From NCBI GenBank assembly GCA_039822105.1, contig JBCBMW010000003.1:201448-265447 (forward strand): a DNA stretch of 64,000 nucleotides. Direction: 5' to 3'. Origin of the DNA: Parvularcula sp039822105. Its GTDB lineage: Bacteria; Pseudomonadota; Alphaproteobacteria; Caulobacterales; Parvularculaceae. Under the pieces are notes generated by a model. It searched no databases. It worked only from the letters and a program-made list of their open reading frames with translations, and was not told where the DNA came from. Below are positions 52,958-62,062 of this stretch, in pieces (position 1 is the stretch's first letter; each line of letters opens with the position of its first letter). Made by a program: the position numbers and the translations under genes.

Positions 52958-54312
52958 AAAGACCCAAAGGAAAAGGACGCACATGGGAGCGCGGAGATGC
53001 AGGTTTTGATGCTGCAGTTTTAGCAACCAGCTTCAACGGGCGTGACCCTGGCCACCGCCCCAGCGTTCTGGTCGAAGCGGCAGATGTGTTTGACGTCCAG
53101 TCGGCGTTGCGCCGGGCGAGGCATGAAGGATTGAAAGTCACCATTTGCTCTGGTGGACACTCCTGGGCGCAAAACCACCTACGCGAGGGTGGGCTTTTGC
53201 TCAGTATGGCGAGGGTCAACCAGATCGACATTGACCCTGAGGCACGGATCGCAAAGGTCGGACCGGGCTGCTGGGGACTGGATCTCGATCGCGCGCTCAA
53301 GAAATACGACCTCTTCTTCCCTGTTGCGCACGCTCCCGACGTCGCACTTGGTGGATTTCTTCTTCAAGGAGGATTTGGCTGGGGTAGTCGTGAACTCGGG
53401 CTCGCCACCGAAAGTGTCGTTGGCCTGGATCTAATTCTGGCGGACGGCTCTCTCGTCCAGGCAAGCGAAACCGAAAACACCGACCTCTACTGGGCCGCCC
53501 GCGGAGCCGGCCCTGGGTTTTTTGCCGTGGTCGTCAGATACCACCTCAAGCTCCATTCACGACACAAGTTTTCTGGTCTGAAGGTGCAAGTCTTCGCCCG
53601 GGAACACCTCAACGACGTTTTTCGCTGGGCGGATGAAATTGGCGAAAGCGTATCGCGCTCGGTCGAACTCCAAATGCTGACCACGCCGAAGGCGATGGGC
53701 ATTTTTCGGCCGGGTATCGAAGTCATCGCCCCCGTCCTGGCGGGTAGCTATAGCGAGGGCCGAAATGCCGTCCGCTTCATCGACGAAAGCCCCATTCGGA
53801 AAAGGGCAGCGTTTACCACGCCACTTGTGCCAATCAGCACGAGTCTTATGTCAATTGGTGCGAACGTAACCCACTTTCCGCCAAATGTACGTTGGTGTGC
53901 CGATAATATGTGGGCGGATGCGCCAATCGATGACCTCCTTCCTGGTCTCAACAACATCATGGATACAATGCCGCCGGCACCAAGTCATAGCCTTTGGCTC
54001 AACTGGCAACCGCCTGCCAATCGTCCAGATATGGCGTTCTCGCTTGAAGCAAAGAGGTACCTCGCCGTTTACGGCGAATGGCATCGGCAGGAAGACGATG
54101 AGCGATATAGTGGTTGGGCTACTGATTGCATGAAAAAGATGCAAGTGCATGCCATAGGTATTCAGTTAGCGGACGAAAATCTCGGCAATCGTCCTGCGAA
54201 ATTCATGGCCGATGAGAACCTTATTCGGCTCGACGCTATTCGCGCGAAGCACGACCCCAGTCGTCTGTTCCACGAGTGGATGGGGAGCATTGATGGAAAG
54301 ACGGCGGCATGA
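52954..54312 (+). CDS. BBE-type FAD-dependent oxidoreductase
   Basis: The 452-residue enzyme has a PCMH-type FAD domain (VQSALRRARHEGLKVTICSGGHSW; the His in GGHS is the usual covalent FAD anchor) and a berberine-bridge-type C-terminal end. In the region where bicovalent members have a Cys (CPxVGxGG), this protein reads HAPDVALGG, so FAD should be held only through the His. Such oxidases act on alcohols, phenols or sugars with oxygen. Overlapping starts and stops link it to the PhlG-like gene before and the sulfatase after it. Confidence 0.88.
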   Translation: MKRPKGKGRTWERGDAGFDAAVLATSFNGRDPGHRPSVLVEAADVFDVQSALRRARHEGLKVTICSGGHSWAQNHLREGGLLLSMARVNQIDIDPEARIAKVGPGCWGLDLDRALKKYDLFFPVAHAPDVALGGFLLQGGFGWGSRELGLATESVVGLDLILADGSLVQASETENTDLYWAARGAGPGFFAVVVRYHLKLHSRHKFSGLKVQVFAREHLNDVFRWADEIGESVSRSVELQMLTTPKAMGIFRPGIEVIAPVLAGSYSEGRNAVRFIDESPIRKRAAFTTPLVPISTSLMSIGANVTHFPPNVRWCADNMWADAPIDDLLPGLNNIMDTMPPAPSHSLWLNWQPPANRPDMAFSLEAKRYLAVYGEWHRQEDDERYSGWATDCMKKMQVHAIGIQLADENLGNRPAKFMADENLIRLDAIRAKHDPSRLFHEWMGSIDGKTAA

Positions 54313-56039
54313 CAACGGTTTCGAGACGCGGCGTTATCGCAGGCGCCACGGCACTTGGCGCGGCTGGGGTTGGGTTTAGCCTTTTGCGTGCTGAAGAAAA
54401 CGGCAGCCGCGGAGTCGACAAAGACGCCCCTGTCCCCGAGGGTCGGCGCGACCTGAACCTGTTGATCCTCATGGTCGATCAGGAACGCGTGTGGGATACA
54501 CTACCTGGCGACCTAGACCTGCCAAACCACCATCGCATAGCCGATCGAGGCACATCGTACACAAACATGCACGTCACATCACCGCTCTGTACACCATCAC
54601 GGTCGGTGTTTTGGACGGGCCAACACGTTCAGCACACAGGCGTTCAAGACAACACAAATGTCCCGCTGATCGGGAGATCATTGAACCCCGCGATTCCCAC
54701 CTTGGGCCATATGCTGCGCGAAGCCGGTTTCTACACGGCCTATAAAGGCAAGTGGCACCTCCATGAGTTACCTAAAGAAGACGACTGGATGACCGCACCA
54801 GAACGAAGTCGCGCCCTCGAAGCTTACGGCTACTCAGACTATGGCTGGGGCCCGGAACGGATCGACAGTCAGCATGGCTGGAAATACGACGGGCGAATCG
54901 CCGATGACGCCGTAGACTGGCTAACGTCGAAAGCACCTACGCTGGATAGCCCCTGGGCGTTGACGGTGAGTTTCGTCAACCCGCACGATGTCATGTTCTT
55001 CGATGCGACCGGCGACCAGGCGTCAACACGTATACAAAACCAGGTCCCTGGTCCGGTATTACCGTCACCCGATGACCCTATCTATCGCTTTAATCCTGAT
55101 GCTGAATTGCCCAGAAATTTTCCGACGTCATCTTTCCAACACCATATCCCTGCTCATGCGGAATACGATCAGTACATGGATTATTTCTATGGGCGAATGC
55201 CACGTGAGAATGCGAACGCCTGGACCCTATTCAGCCAGTATTACTACAACTGTATTCGTGACGTAGATCGTCATCTCGGTACGGTTCTGGACGCACTGGA
55301 AGCGACCGGCGAAGCAGACAGAACAATCGTTGTGCTCGTATCAGATCATGGAGAAATGGGCGGCGTTCATGGGCTACGCCAAAAAGGCCCCTGGATGTAT
55401 CGGGAGAACCTTGCTGTACCTTTTGTCGTTTCCCATCCTGATGCGCGCAGCTGTCGCGAGAACGACGGTATTGTCTCGGCACTGGACTTCACGCCGACGA
55501 TGCTTGGTCTGGTTGGATTAGAGGATGGGGCAGTTCGCGATCGGTATACCCGGTTGCGAGGAACGGACATTTCTGACGATGTTATCAGTCCTAGTACAGA
55601 TCGGTCACGAGAAAGCAAAGGCGCTCTCGTCACATACAGTGTGAGCCACCATCTTGATCCCGAGTTTGCGAAAGGGACCTTCCAGCAATGGGCAACACAG
55701 CCACAAGCCAACAGTACACGACGGAAAAGGCTTCCTGATCTATCCGCCAGAGGTTTCATGCGCGGCATCGTGACCGACAATCACAAATTTGCGCGGTACT
55801 TCTCCCCGCGTGAACACAATCGACCAGAAACTATGGCGGAACTCACATCAAGGAATGATCTCGAACTGTTTGATCTGGGCGAAGATCCCGGCGAAACACG
55901 AAACCTCGCAGCGACGGGCGAAGCGTCACCTGACGTTCTCCAATCGCTCAACTCGAAGCTGAATGCCCTCATCGAGACAGAGATCGGGATCGATGATGGA
56001 CGAGATCTACCCGGCCCCGGGTTTTTCTGGCGAGGATGA
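54309..56039 (+). CDS. Tat-exported type I sulfatase
   Basis: The 576-residue enzyme has a Tat-like signal (SRRGVIAGATALGAAGVGF) and type I sulfatase features: a metal-binding start (LLILMVDQERVW), the formylglycine motif LCTPSR with Cys94 to be oxidised, GKWHLHEL, FVNPHD and SDHGEMGGVHG. It hydrolyses a sulfate ester in the periplasm; the folded export fits the need for prior formylglycine formation. The substrate cannot be read. It overlaps the FAD oxidase by four bases, placing desulfation in the same pathway. Confidence 0.92.
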   Translation: MTTVSRRGVIAGATALGAAGVGFSLLRAEENGSRGVDKDAPVPEGRRDLNLLILMVDQERVWDTLPGDLDLPNHHRIADRGTSYTNMHVTSPLCTPSRSVFWTGQHVQHTGVQDNTNVPLIGRSLNPAIPTLGHMLREAGFYTAYKGKWHLHELPKEDDWMTAPERSRALEAYGYSDYGWGPERIDSQHGWKYDGRIADDAVDWLTSKAPTLDSPWALTVSFVNPHDVMFFDATGDQASTRIQNQVPGPVLPSPDDPIYRFNPDAELPRNFPTSSFQHHIPAHAEYDQYMDYFYGRMPRENANAWTLFSQYYYNCIRDVDRHLGTVLDALEATGEADRTIVVLVSDHGEMGGVHGLRQKGPWMYRENLAVPFVVSHPDARSCRENDGIVSALDFTPTMLGLVGLEDGAVRDRYTRLRGTDISDDVISPSTDRSRESKGALVTYSVSHHLDPEFAKGTFQQWATQPQANSTRRKRLPDLSARGFMRGIVTDNHKFARYFSPREHNRPETMAELTSRNDLELFDLGEDPGETRNLAATGEASPDVLQSLNSKLNALIETEIGIDDGRDLPGPGFFWRG

Positions 56040-56125
56040 AGGTGGGCCGTTCCACGTGAGGCATCCCCAAACCGTCAGATCACCAGCCAAGCCTCAAGCA
56101 AGCAACTGATGTATTGGATCACGCT

Positions 56126-56869
56126 ATGATGCTCCGTTTAAAAACTATCATGGGTATTTCATTACTCGTATCATCCAGTTTGTCCGCACTAGGCGCCAAA
56201 GCGGCACAGTCTGATGAACCCGTCACCAAAGCTGAAGTTGTCGAGGACGAGTTGGAGTTTACGGCTGACATATGGGCCGATAACTGGTTCGCACTTTATG
56301 TGAACGGCCAACTGGTCGGTGAAGACTCCGAACCCATCACAAAGATGCGCTCGTTCAATTCCGACACGATAACGTTTAAGGCGGCCTACCCACTGACGGT
56401 GGCTATCGTCACAAAAGACTTCATCGAGAACGACAGCGGCTTGGAATATATCGGGTCGCTCTTTGGCCTTCTGCAGATCGCCGACTGGTTCACGCTGACC
56501 CAACAAATCGGTGATGGCGGCTTCATTGCGCAGATCAAAGAAACCGAGAGCCAAAGTCTTATCGCCGCAACATCCGACAAATGGCGCGGATACTCCATCC
56601 ACAAAGCACCGCTCAATCCCGAGTGCGAAAAGTCCCAACAACCCCTCCAGGATTGCGAATGGCTGATTCTTCCGGAGCCCGATGATTGGCCATTGGCGGA
56701 CTTCGACGACTCAGAGTGGGTTACCGCTACGGAGTATACGCAAGAACAAATTGGCGCTCGGTTCGGTTATCACAACGTTGAGTGGGATGCTCGCGCGAAA
56801 CTAATCTGGACGGATGATATCGACGCCGACAATACTATCCTATGGCGACATCGGGTCGAAAGACCATAG
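56126..56869 (+). CDS. Secreted beta-sandwich-like protein behind the sulfatase
   Basis: The product (247 residues from ATG 56126, or one fewer from 56129) has a signal peptide (GISLLVSSSLSALGAKAAQ). The mature part has DIWADNWFALYVNGQLVGED, a pattern of jelly-roll or galactose-binding-like domains, then two hydrophobic strands and WPLADFDDSEWVTATEY, again typical of such domains. I do not recognise a named family. It follows the sulfatase after 86 bases on the same strand and may bind or process the same substrate in the periplasm. Confidence 0.68.
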   Translation: MMLRLKTIMGISLLVSSSLSALGAKAAQSDEPVTKAEVVEDELEFTADIWADNWFALYVNGQLVGEDSEPITKMRSFNSDTITFKAAYPLTVAIVTKDFIENDSGLEYIGSLFGLLQIADWFTLTQQIGDGGFIAQIKETESQSLIAATSDKWRGYSIHKAPLNPECEKSQQPLQDCEWLILPEPDDWPLADFDDSEWVTATEYTQEQIGARFGYHNVEWDARAKLIWTDDIDADNTILWRHRVERP

Positions 56870-57822
56870 GCCACCGATTGAAACCGACTCAACGCTCCGA
56901 TTGGCGAGCGCACATTAAACCGTGCACTCACTCGAATGACGTCTCTATGCACGGTGCATCATTGATTGCCAGATCGGGTGCGATCGTGCCGCACGCAATG
57001 TAGGGAGCAAGTGCAGCCGGACTTCAGTCGTTTCATTCGTCAACTCCTGGGCAAGGTCATCTAGTGAATGGTATGCACCATGATGATTGTGCTCGGACGA
57101 CTGTTTTGCATTTTCTGATCATTCTAAGTACGCGAACATTTTGACATGGAACATACCATGAGAGAGCCAGTCTAGCTGCATACGGTGCCGACGAGACAAC
57201 TAAGTCCAGGCCCTTGACTGCTGCCCAGGCTTAGCCCCATGTACCCATAAGACATTCGCCAACTCATCCATTCCAAAAGCACAAAACTGTCTCCTTTGTC
57301 TCATGGATCCCAGGAGCCTTGAGCGCATTGGGCGTTTCGCGGCGGCGCCTGAGCGGACATAGCGATGGCGCATTCTGATGGCGGTATTGGGTCAATCCCG
57401 GTCAATAGCCGCATTTCACGAGCACCTTAAACTCATCTCAAATCGGCGGTCGTCAGCTTACCGACGCAAAGGCGCGTTTGCCGACGTAATAGTGGCACTC
57501 TGCTAAAGCTATGCGAAAAGCTGCCTTTCGACTTGAGCCTCGATCAAGCCAGCCTTATGGGTCCGGACCTTAGATGAAACTGTTTAGTAGACCACCTTTC
57601 TAGATCTCAGACACTTCATAGAACTCGAAGACCTTGATAGAGTTTCTGCGCGATCAGACGGATGTCTCGGCCAACTGGCAGGACCGCTCTTGGCCCTAAG
57701 AGCGCTCAAATGAACATCCACACGCGGCTTCATTTACGGGAAGAGCAGCAGGCATGGATCTTCCCGCCGACGAAGTTCGGCCCTATCTCTTGCTGTGTTG
57801 AGGACATTAACCGGGGAAAATC
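56870..57822. other. 950-base region without genes
   Basis: Stops are frequent in all frames, no ribosome binding sites stand out, and composition is lower in GC than nearby genes. A stretch at 57303-57506 reads as protein-like for 19 codons, then one TAG, then about 47 more codons; it could be a gene remnant but cannot be named. The right end holds the promoter of the next gene. Confidence 0.45.
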
Positions 57823-58092
57823 ATGGCCAAACAACTGAAGATTCGTTGCTCGCGATCAACAGCAGATGCGGTGGAGGCGAAGCTTCTGGAGTTGGACCAG
57901 AATGCCCAAATCGAGATGGGCAATACCCCCAAGCTTGTAGGGGTTGTGGAAGGCTTGTCCATTGTCGCCTCACTGTCCACCGTCGCGGCCAGCTCCTTCG
58001 TGATCTGGGCCGAAATGGAGAGACGAAACGGGAAGCCGATCGAAGTTGCAGATGAAGATGAGGCGCCTTCGGCTGAAGAGACCGACGGCTAA
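57823..58092 (+). CDS. Small one-helix membrane protein, partner of the HEYGH protein
   Basis: The 89-residue protein has a short strand (KQLKIRCSRS), a helix (TADAVEAKLLELDQNA), a membrane helix (VVEGLSIVASLSTVAASSFVIWAEM) and an acidic tail (EVADEDEAPSAEETDG). GGGGA lies just upstream of the ATG at 57823. The layout of a small ferredoxin-like half plus one membrane helix is reminiscent of the constant small components (EACC1-type) paired with peptidase effectors in predicted conflict systems, but similarity is only in build. It is followed after 23 bases by a HExxH-containing gene. Confidence 0.7.
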   Translation: MAKQLKIRCSRSTADAVEAKLLELDQNAQIEMGNTPKLVGVVEGLSIVASLSTVAASSFVIWAEMERRNGKPIEVADEDEAPSAEETDG

Positions 58093-58115
58093 GCCTCGGG
58101 ACTTGGGTGACTTCG

Positions 58116-59582
58116 ATGCCGTTTATCATCACAGAGGACCCGTCTCACGCGGACGCCATGATGCGGACCATGACCGAGCGCTACGGGTCGCAGATCTCAG
58201 TCAATGCGATCTCTGATGACGAGTTGGCGGGAATGCCACTGATCGATGAGATGCTCCGTACGACGACGCTCATCAGTAGATTTATCGGAGAGGACCTCAA
58301 CGGTCGATCGAGCAAAGAGATTCATTTCGGTTGCGTGCCTGTTTATGGTGATGGGTCCGCGCCCCAACTGATGTCTGCAACCTCCCAAGATGGAACGAAT
58401 TATCTCGTCGCACTTATCGACCTGCGATATGTCTTCGAGTGTCTTTGTCATATCTATGCTTCTCCCTTAGGTCGCTATGATCCGTCAGCAGAACTATCGA
58501 CTGCTCTTGAGAAACTGGCGCTCGCGACCCGCATTGCGGCCTCAGACGAAAAGGAGATTGCGCATCTCGCACTTGGACTGACGAGTGACGCTCAACCCGC
58601 GCTTTATCGCGACGTAACGTCCGAACACGATGCATTGCTGTCAAGACTTCAGGAGGCGAGCTTTCTCAGCGACATGCAAGTCTCACGCGTGATCCAAACC
58701 GTTGTCGGGCTTCAGATCTTCCACGAATATGGTCATCATGTTTGTCGTCACTACACAGATCAACGTACGGCGCTCGAGGATAACCTATCAGCGTTCATCA
58801 AGCTCCACCTGACAAAGCCAGAACTCCAGGATTATCACGACCAGGAAAACCTGACTCTGGCTCAAAACCTTCTGGGTCATGAGGAGTTTGATCTGGTTCT
58901 GAACCGAAAGACGTCAGCAGAAGAGTTTGGAAGAATTCTTGAAGCACGCCTCTTAGCACGACAAGATAAAGAGGAGCTGTTGTGCGACAATTTTTCTGTT
59001 CAGAATACGGCGAAATTCTTGGTCGAGCAGTCAAATCTTGGCTCAGGCGATTGGGTTCTGATCCGGTACGTGACCGAATACATGCTGACGCTTTCAGGAC
59101 GAATAGCATCGTCTTTGGAAGTCTTCCGGGTAGCGTGCGGCGCGTGGAACGAGATGGCGAGGCAGGGTGCTGATGAAACCAAACGCGCGGAGTACACCAA
59201 TCAACTGCTGGTTAGCTTAGCGGGTCGCAAAGAACAGATCCTTGTCCAGAGCTTTCGGCAAAAGTACGCGCTTGAGCAATTCGATGCTGCGATGGCGATG
59301 TTGCTCCACCAAACACTGAAGTCAGGGATCGACATCCAGGCCGCCATTGATCGCTATGAGCCGTCGGCCTCAGCCGCAAGGATCATGCACGCTTTCTCCG
59401 CAAGGCATACCAACATGATCGACCGTTCCCTCTTCACTACAGATGGCCTTGGTGGGTGTTCCAGCAAAGGACGGGCACTTCAGCAATTGGTGCACGCCAA
59501 TATGGAGGCACCCAACCGCCAAATCTGTGACGTGTTCGCTTTCTATGTCTTAGGCGAAGGATACCACTTTCACCGCGCCTAG
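58116..59582 (+). CDS. Unrecognised HExxH metalloprotease-like protein
   Basis: The 488-residue product (ATG 58116; GTG 58107 is possible) is soluble and mostly helical. At about residue 203 it has FHEYGHHVCRH, an HExxH zinc site in a helix, and about 84 residues later EELLCDNFSV, which resembles the E-x-x-x-D third-ligand segment of gluzincin/M48-type peptidases. The N-terminal domain (PFIITEDPSHADAMM, TNYLVALIDLRYVFEC) and the C-terminal region show no family I know. It is 23 bases after a small membrane protein, so the pair is likely an operon. A protease function is inferred from the motif only. Confidence 0.72.
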   Translation: MPFIITEDPSHADAMMRTMTERYGSQISVNAISDDELAGMPLIDEMLRTTTLISRFIGEDLNGRSSKEIHFGCVPVYGDGSAPQLMSATSQDGTNYLVALIDLRYVFECLCHIYASPLGRYDPSAELSTALEKLALATRIAASDEKEIAHLALGLTSDAQPALYRDVTSEHDALLSRLQEASFLSDMQVSRVIQTVVGLQIFHEYGHHVCRHYTDQRTALEDNLSAFIKLHLTKPELQDYHDQENLTLAQNLLGHEEFDLVLNRKTSAEEFGRILEARLLARQDKEELLCDNFSVQNTAKFLVEQSNLGSGDWVLIRYVTEYMLTLSGRIASSLEVFRVACGAWNEMARQGADETKRAEYTNQLLVSLAGRKEQILVQSFRQKYALEQFDAAMAMLLHQTLKSGIDIQAAIDRYEPSASAARIMHAFSARHTNMIDRSLFTTDGLGGCSSKGRALQQLVHANMEAPNRQICDVFAFYVLGEGYHFHRA

Positions 59583-59602
59583 CGCAACTTGGCGTCGCCG
59601 AT

Positions 59603-60439
59603 TTACTCCGCCATAAGATTATCCCAGCGGCTAAGTGAGGGACCATCGTTGAAGAGGCTGATGCACTTGATGCCCTGGGCGTTCCAAGGCTTCTGCATTC
59701 GAACAGCAGCATTTATGACCGCTCCGTTCACAATCCATGAAAAACGGCCGGTCTGCCAGTCGATGTCTGAGAGCTCCATCCGGTGCCAGGCTCGAGCGGC
59801 ACCTTGGGCAATGGCAGTGTTATTGTTCTTGATACGGAAATTCCCGTACTTCGAGTGATAAATCTCCACGTTGGGTTGGTCTTCAATACAGCTTTCGGTC
59901 GACAGCTGCAAAACTGCATCGTCGAGACCGCCATAAAAGGGATAGACATCGAAGCTTACTTGAGATGCCGGAATGCGTTCCGCGAACTCGATGTGGAGGC
60001 CCGTCGCCCGCGATGTTCCATCAACTTGAAGATACTGGCCTGAGCCTGGATGCCCGTTTTCGCTCATTAGAATAACGTCGGCGCTGGGGGGCACTGAGCA
60101 TCCCTGCGGCAGCGTCTCGAACGCCATCGAGAGGCCAGCATCGCTCAAGCGAAGCTGACAAATCGCTTTGAGCGCCGGCACTTCATCCGGCTTTTCGCTC
60201 TCAGAAGGCCCGAGCGGTCTCTCAGAGTGACTTAGAGCTGTCTGACTCTCGTGGTCCGTTGGTGCCCACATCAGCAGCCTTTCGCCCAAAGCGCTGAAAA
60301 ATCCGGAGGCCATCTCAACAATGACGAAGGCAAGTATGCCGCCAACGGCGCTGACGCTGAGGAGCCGGGTTGACTGCTTCAACCGGCTCTTCAGCTCGTT
60401 CCCAATGCGGGATAGCTGGACTTTAAGCCGCTTGAACAC
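59603..60439 (-). CDS. Single-pass membrane protein with LamG-like domain
   Basis: The 278-residue protein starts at GTG 60439 (GGGGCGG upstream). A basic N-terminus (KRLKVQLSRIGNELKSRLK) precedes one membrane helix (VSAVGGILAFVIVEMASGFF), then a polar linker. Residues about 120-278 look like a concanavalin/LamG-type sheet domain (SGQYLQVDGTS, SFDVYPFYGG, WHRMELSDIDWQTGRFSWIVNG, WDNLMAE). It is the last of four minus-strand genes and converges on the HEYGH gene with 20 bases between stops. Confidence 0.62.
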   Translation of the reverse strand: MFKRLKVQLSRIGNELKSRLKQSTRLLSVSAVGGILAFVIVEMASGFFSALGERLLMWAPTDHESQTALSHSERPLGPSESEKPDEVPALKAICQLRLSDAGLSMAFETLPQGCSVPPSADVILMSENGHPGSGQYLQVDGTSRATGLHIEFAERIPASQVSFDVYPFYGGLDDAVLQLSTESCIEDQPNVEIYHSKYGNFRIKNNNTAIAQGAARAWHRMELSDIDWQTGRFSWIVNGAVINAAVRMQKPWNAQGIKCISLFNDGPSLSRWDNLMAE

Positions 60440-60532
60440 AGTGCCGCCCCTACCCTAACCCGCTGCCGCCACGTCTAGGCGCTTATGTTTTCGGCAACAA
60501 GCTCTGCCGCAAGAAACGCCTTGGACGTAGTC

Positions 60533-62062
60533 TCACGATCCACACTCACCCACCCGCAAATAGCTTACGGTTACCATCCTGCCTCCGATCGTTCGCCGAA
60601 GAAGCACACTTGTAGGAAGTCCCAAGTCGAAAATCAGCACACTCCGCTCTTCGCTATAGGCTTCCCCTGGCGCCTCGACATGTTCAACCAAGAAGCCATA
60701 CTCACTTAAATCTGTGTAGCGCATAAGCTCTTCTGTTGACGCGGCGATGCCGTCTCGTGCTTGAGGCAGAGTGAATGCTGACGGAAGCTGGAGGGTGAAG
60801 CAAAACCGTCCGAAGAGATCGGGATCCGGGGACTGTTCGTAAAGGCGGATACCAGAAACAAGGACGTTGTCGGCCCGGTGAGGCATGAAGTAGAGAGGCG
60901 CATCACCAGCACGCTCAAAGGTCTGAATGCGCGCTGCTTCAAAATCGGCATTGCGGATCTCGGCGCCGACAAAACGCGCTCCGTCAAGATCTGCAGATCG
61001 AAAATGCACTTCATCGAGGATCGCATCTTGGAATGATGCCCCAGGCAGGCGTGCTCCATTGAGCGAAACGCCGTTCAGAACGATCCCGCTGAGATTGGCC
61101 CCTGGAATATCCGCATACGAAAAATTACCACCACCTCGGACAATGGAAGAAATGTCGATCCCCGCTGCGTGAAGCGCGACGAGCAGCTGTCCGCGTTCTG
61201 GTGATGAGGCTTCGCAGTTCAAAGACACATCCGACGCGCTTGTATCCGCCCCCGACACGAAGGCCACCAGCCTGCTGATCTGGCTTTGCCGGGAGCGGGT
61301 TTCGGTTTGGAGGGGCGTCTCGCGGTAGATCTCTTTGGTGATCCGGACAGCCTGCTCGACCGTCAACGCCGTTCTCGAGGTGCCTGGCCCTTGGATCGTT
61401 GTGAGAAGAAGCCGCTCATAGGTCGCATCGAGAGCGGGGCTGGCTGTATCCTGGGGACAGCGTGTCGAAGGATCATCTTCAACGGTGAGATAGCGGTAAG
61501 GCCGTAGGGCCTGCGTTAGGGCAGCGAGACGACCGACGGTACCGTCGGTGGGACGGAAGAGCTTACGCTCAGCTGCGATGGGAGGAGCGGTCCAGCATGG
61601 ACCGCCGGCCAGATCTTCAGTACACACATCACCGACTGCTTGCACTTTCTCGGCGTCGATGCGATCAAAAATCGCGACGGTCTCAAACATGAGCGCGGAT
61701 CGGCGGTCTGCCTCAGCAAGCATGTTCTGAACTTCGATCTTTCGGTTTTGCGCGGCAAGGAGACTCGATTGATGCATGGTGACGAAGAGGGTGAGGAGCG
61801 CAAGCCCTCCGACGGTTGCAGCAGCCGGTGACGGGACGAGGCACCATACAAGTGCTTTAAGGCTCGAAGGAAGAAGCCGATCTCGCGCGTCCCCCTTGGG
61901 TCCGAAAAAAATCCTACATAGATTGATGGCCGCGGCGATGAGGCGGTGTTCTTGTTCGAGAAGATCAGCACGGCTTTGGAGGTGGATCTCGGCAATCCGG
62001 TCTTCCAGCTCGTCTTGGCTCACGCCAGGTCGCGGTTGTTGGGTGGCGCCGTCAGTCATCAT
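60533..62062 (-). CDS. Membrane protein with C-terminal pentapeptide-repeat domain
   Basis: The product of about 509 residues has a helical N-terminus (DELEDRIAEIHLQ), a hydrophobic region around LVPSPAAATVGGLALLTLFV, a middle part with no known domain, and a pentapeptide-repeat block (YADIPGANLSGIVLNGVSLN, DLDGARFVGAEIRNADFEAA; pattern A-D/N-L-x-x). A C-terminal domain of about 130 residues follows. ATG 62062 shares its A with the upstream stop (TGATG), so translation is coupled to the polytopic membrane protein. The function is unknown. Confidence 0.75.
   Translation of the reverse strand: MMTDGATQQPRPGVSQDELEDRIAEIHLQSRADLLEQEHRLIAAAINLCRIFFGPKGDARDRLLPSSLKALVWCLVPSPAAATVGGLALLTLFVTMHQSSLLAAQNRKIEVQNMLAEADRRSALMFETVAIFDRIDAEKVQAVGDVCTEDLAGGPCWTAPPIAAERKLFRPTDGTVGRLAALTQALRPYRYLTVEDDPSTRCPQDTASPALDATYERLLLTTIQGPGTSRTALTVEQAVRITKEIYRETPLQTETRSRQSQISRLVAFVSGADTSASDVSLNCEASSPERGQLLVALHAAGIDISSIVRGGGNFSYADIPGANLSGIVLNGVSLNGARLPGASFQDAILDEVHFRSADLDGARFVGAEIRNADFEAARIQTFERAGDAPLYFMPHRADNVLVSGIRLYEQSPDPDLFGRFCFTLQLPSAFTLPQARDGIAASTEELMRYTDLSEYGFLVEHVEAPGEAYSEERSVLIFDLGLPTSVLLRRTIGGRMVTVSYLRVGECGS

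Noticed and set aside
57303..57506. Possible transposase or gene remnant in the 950-base gap
   Set aside because: One internal stop, short length and no recognisable transposase motif or terminal repeats; too weak to call.
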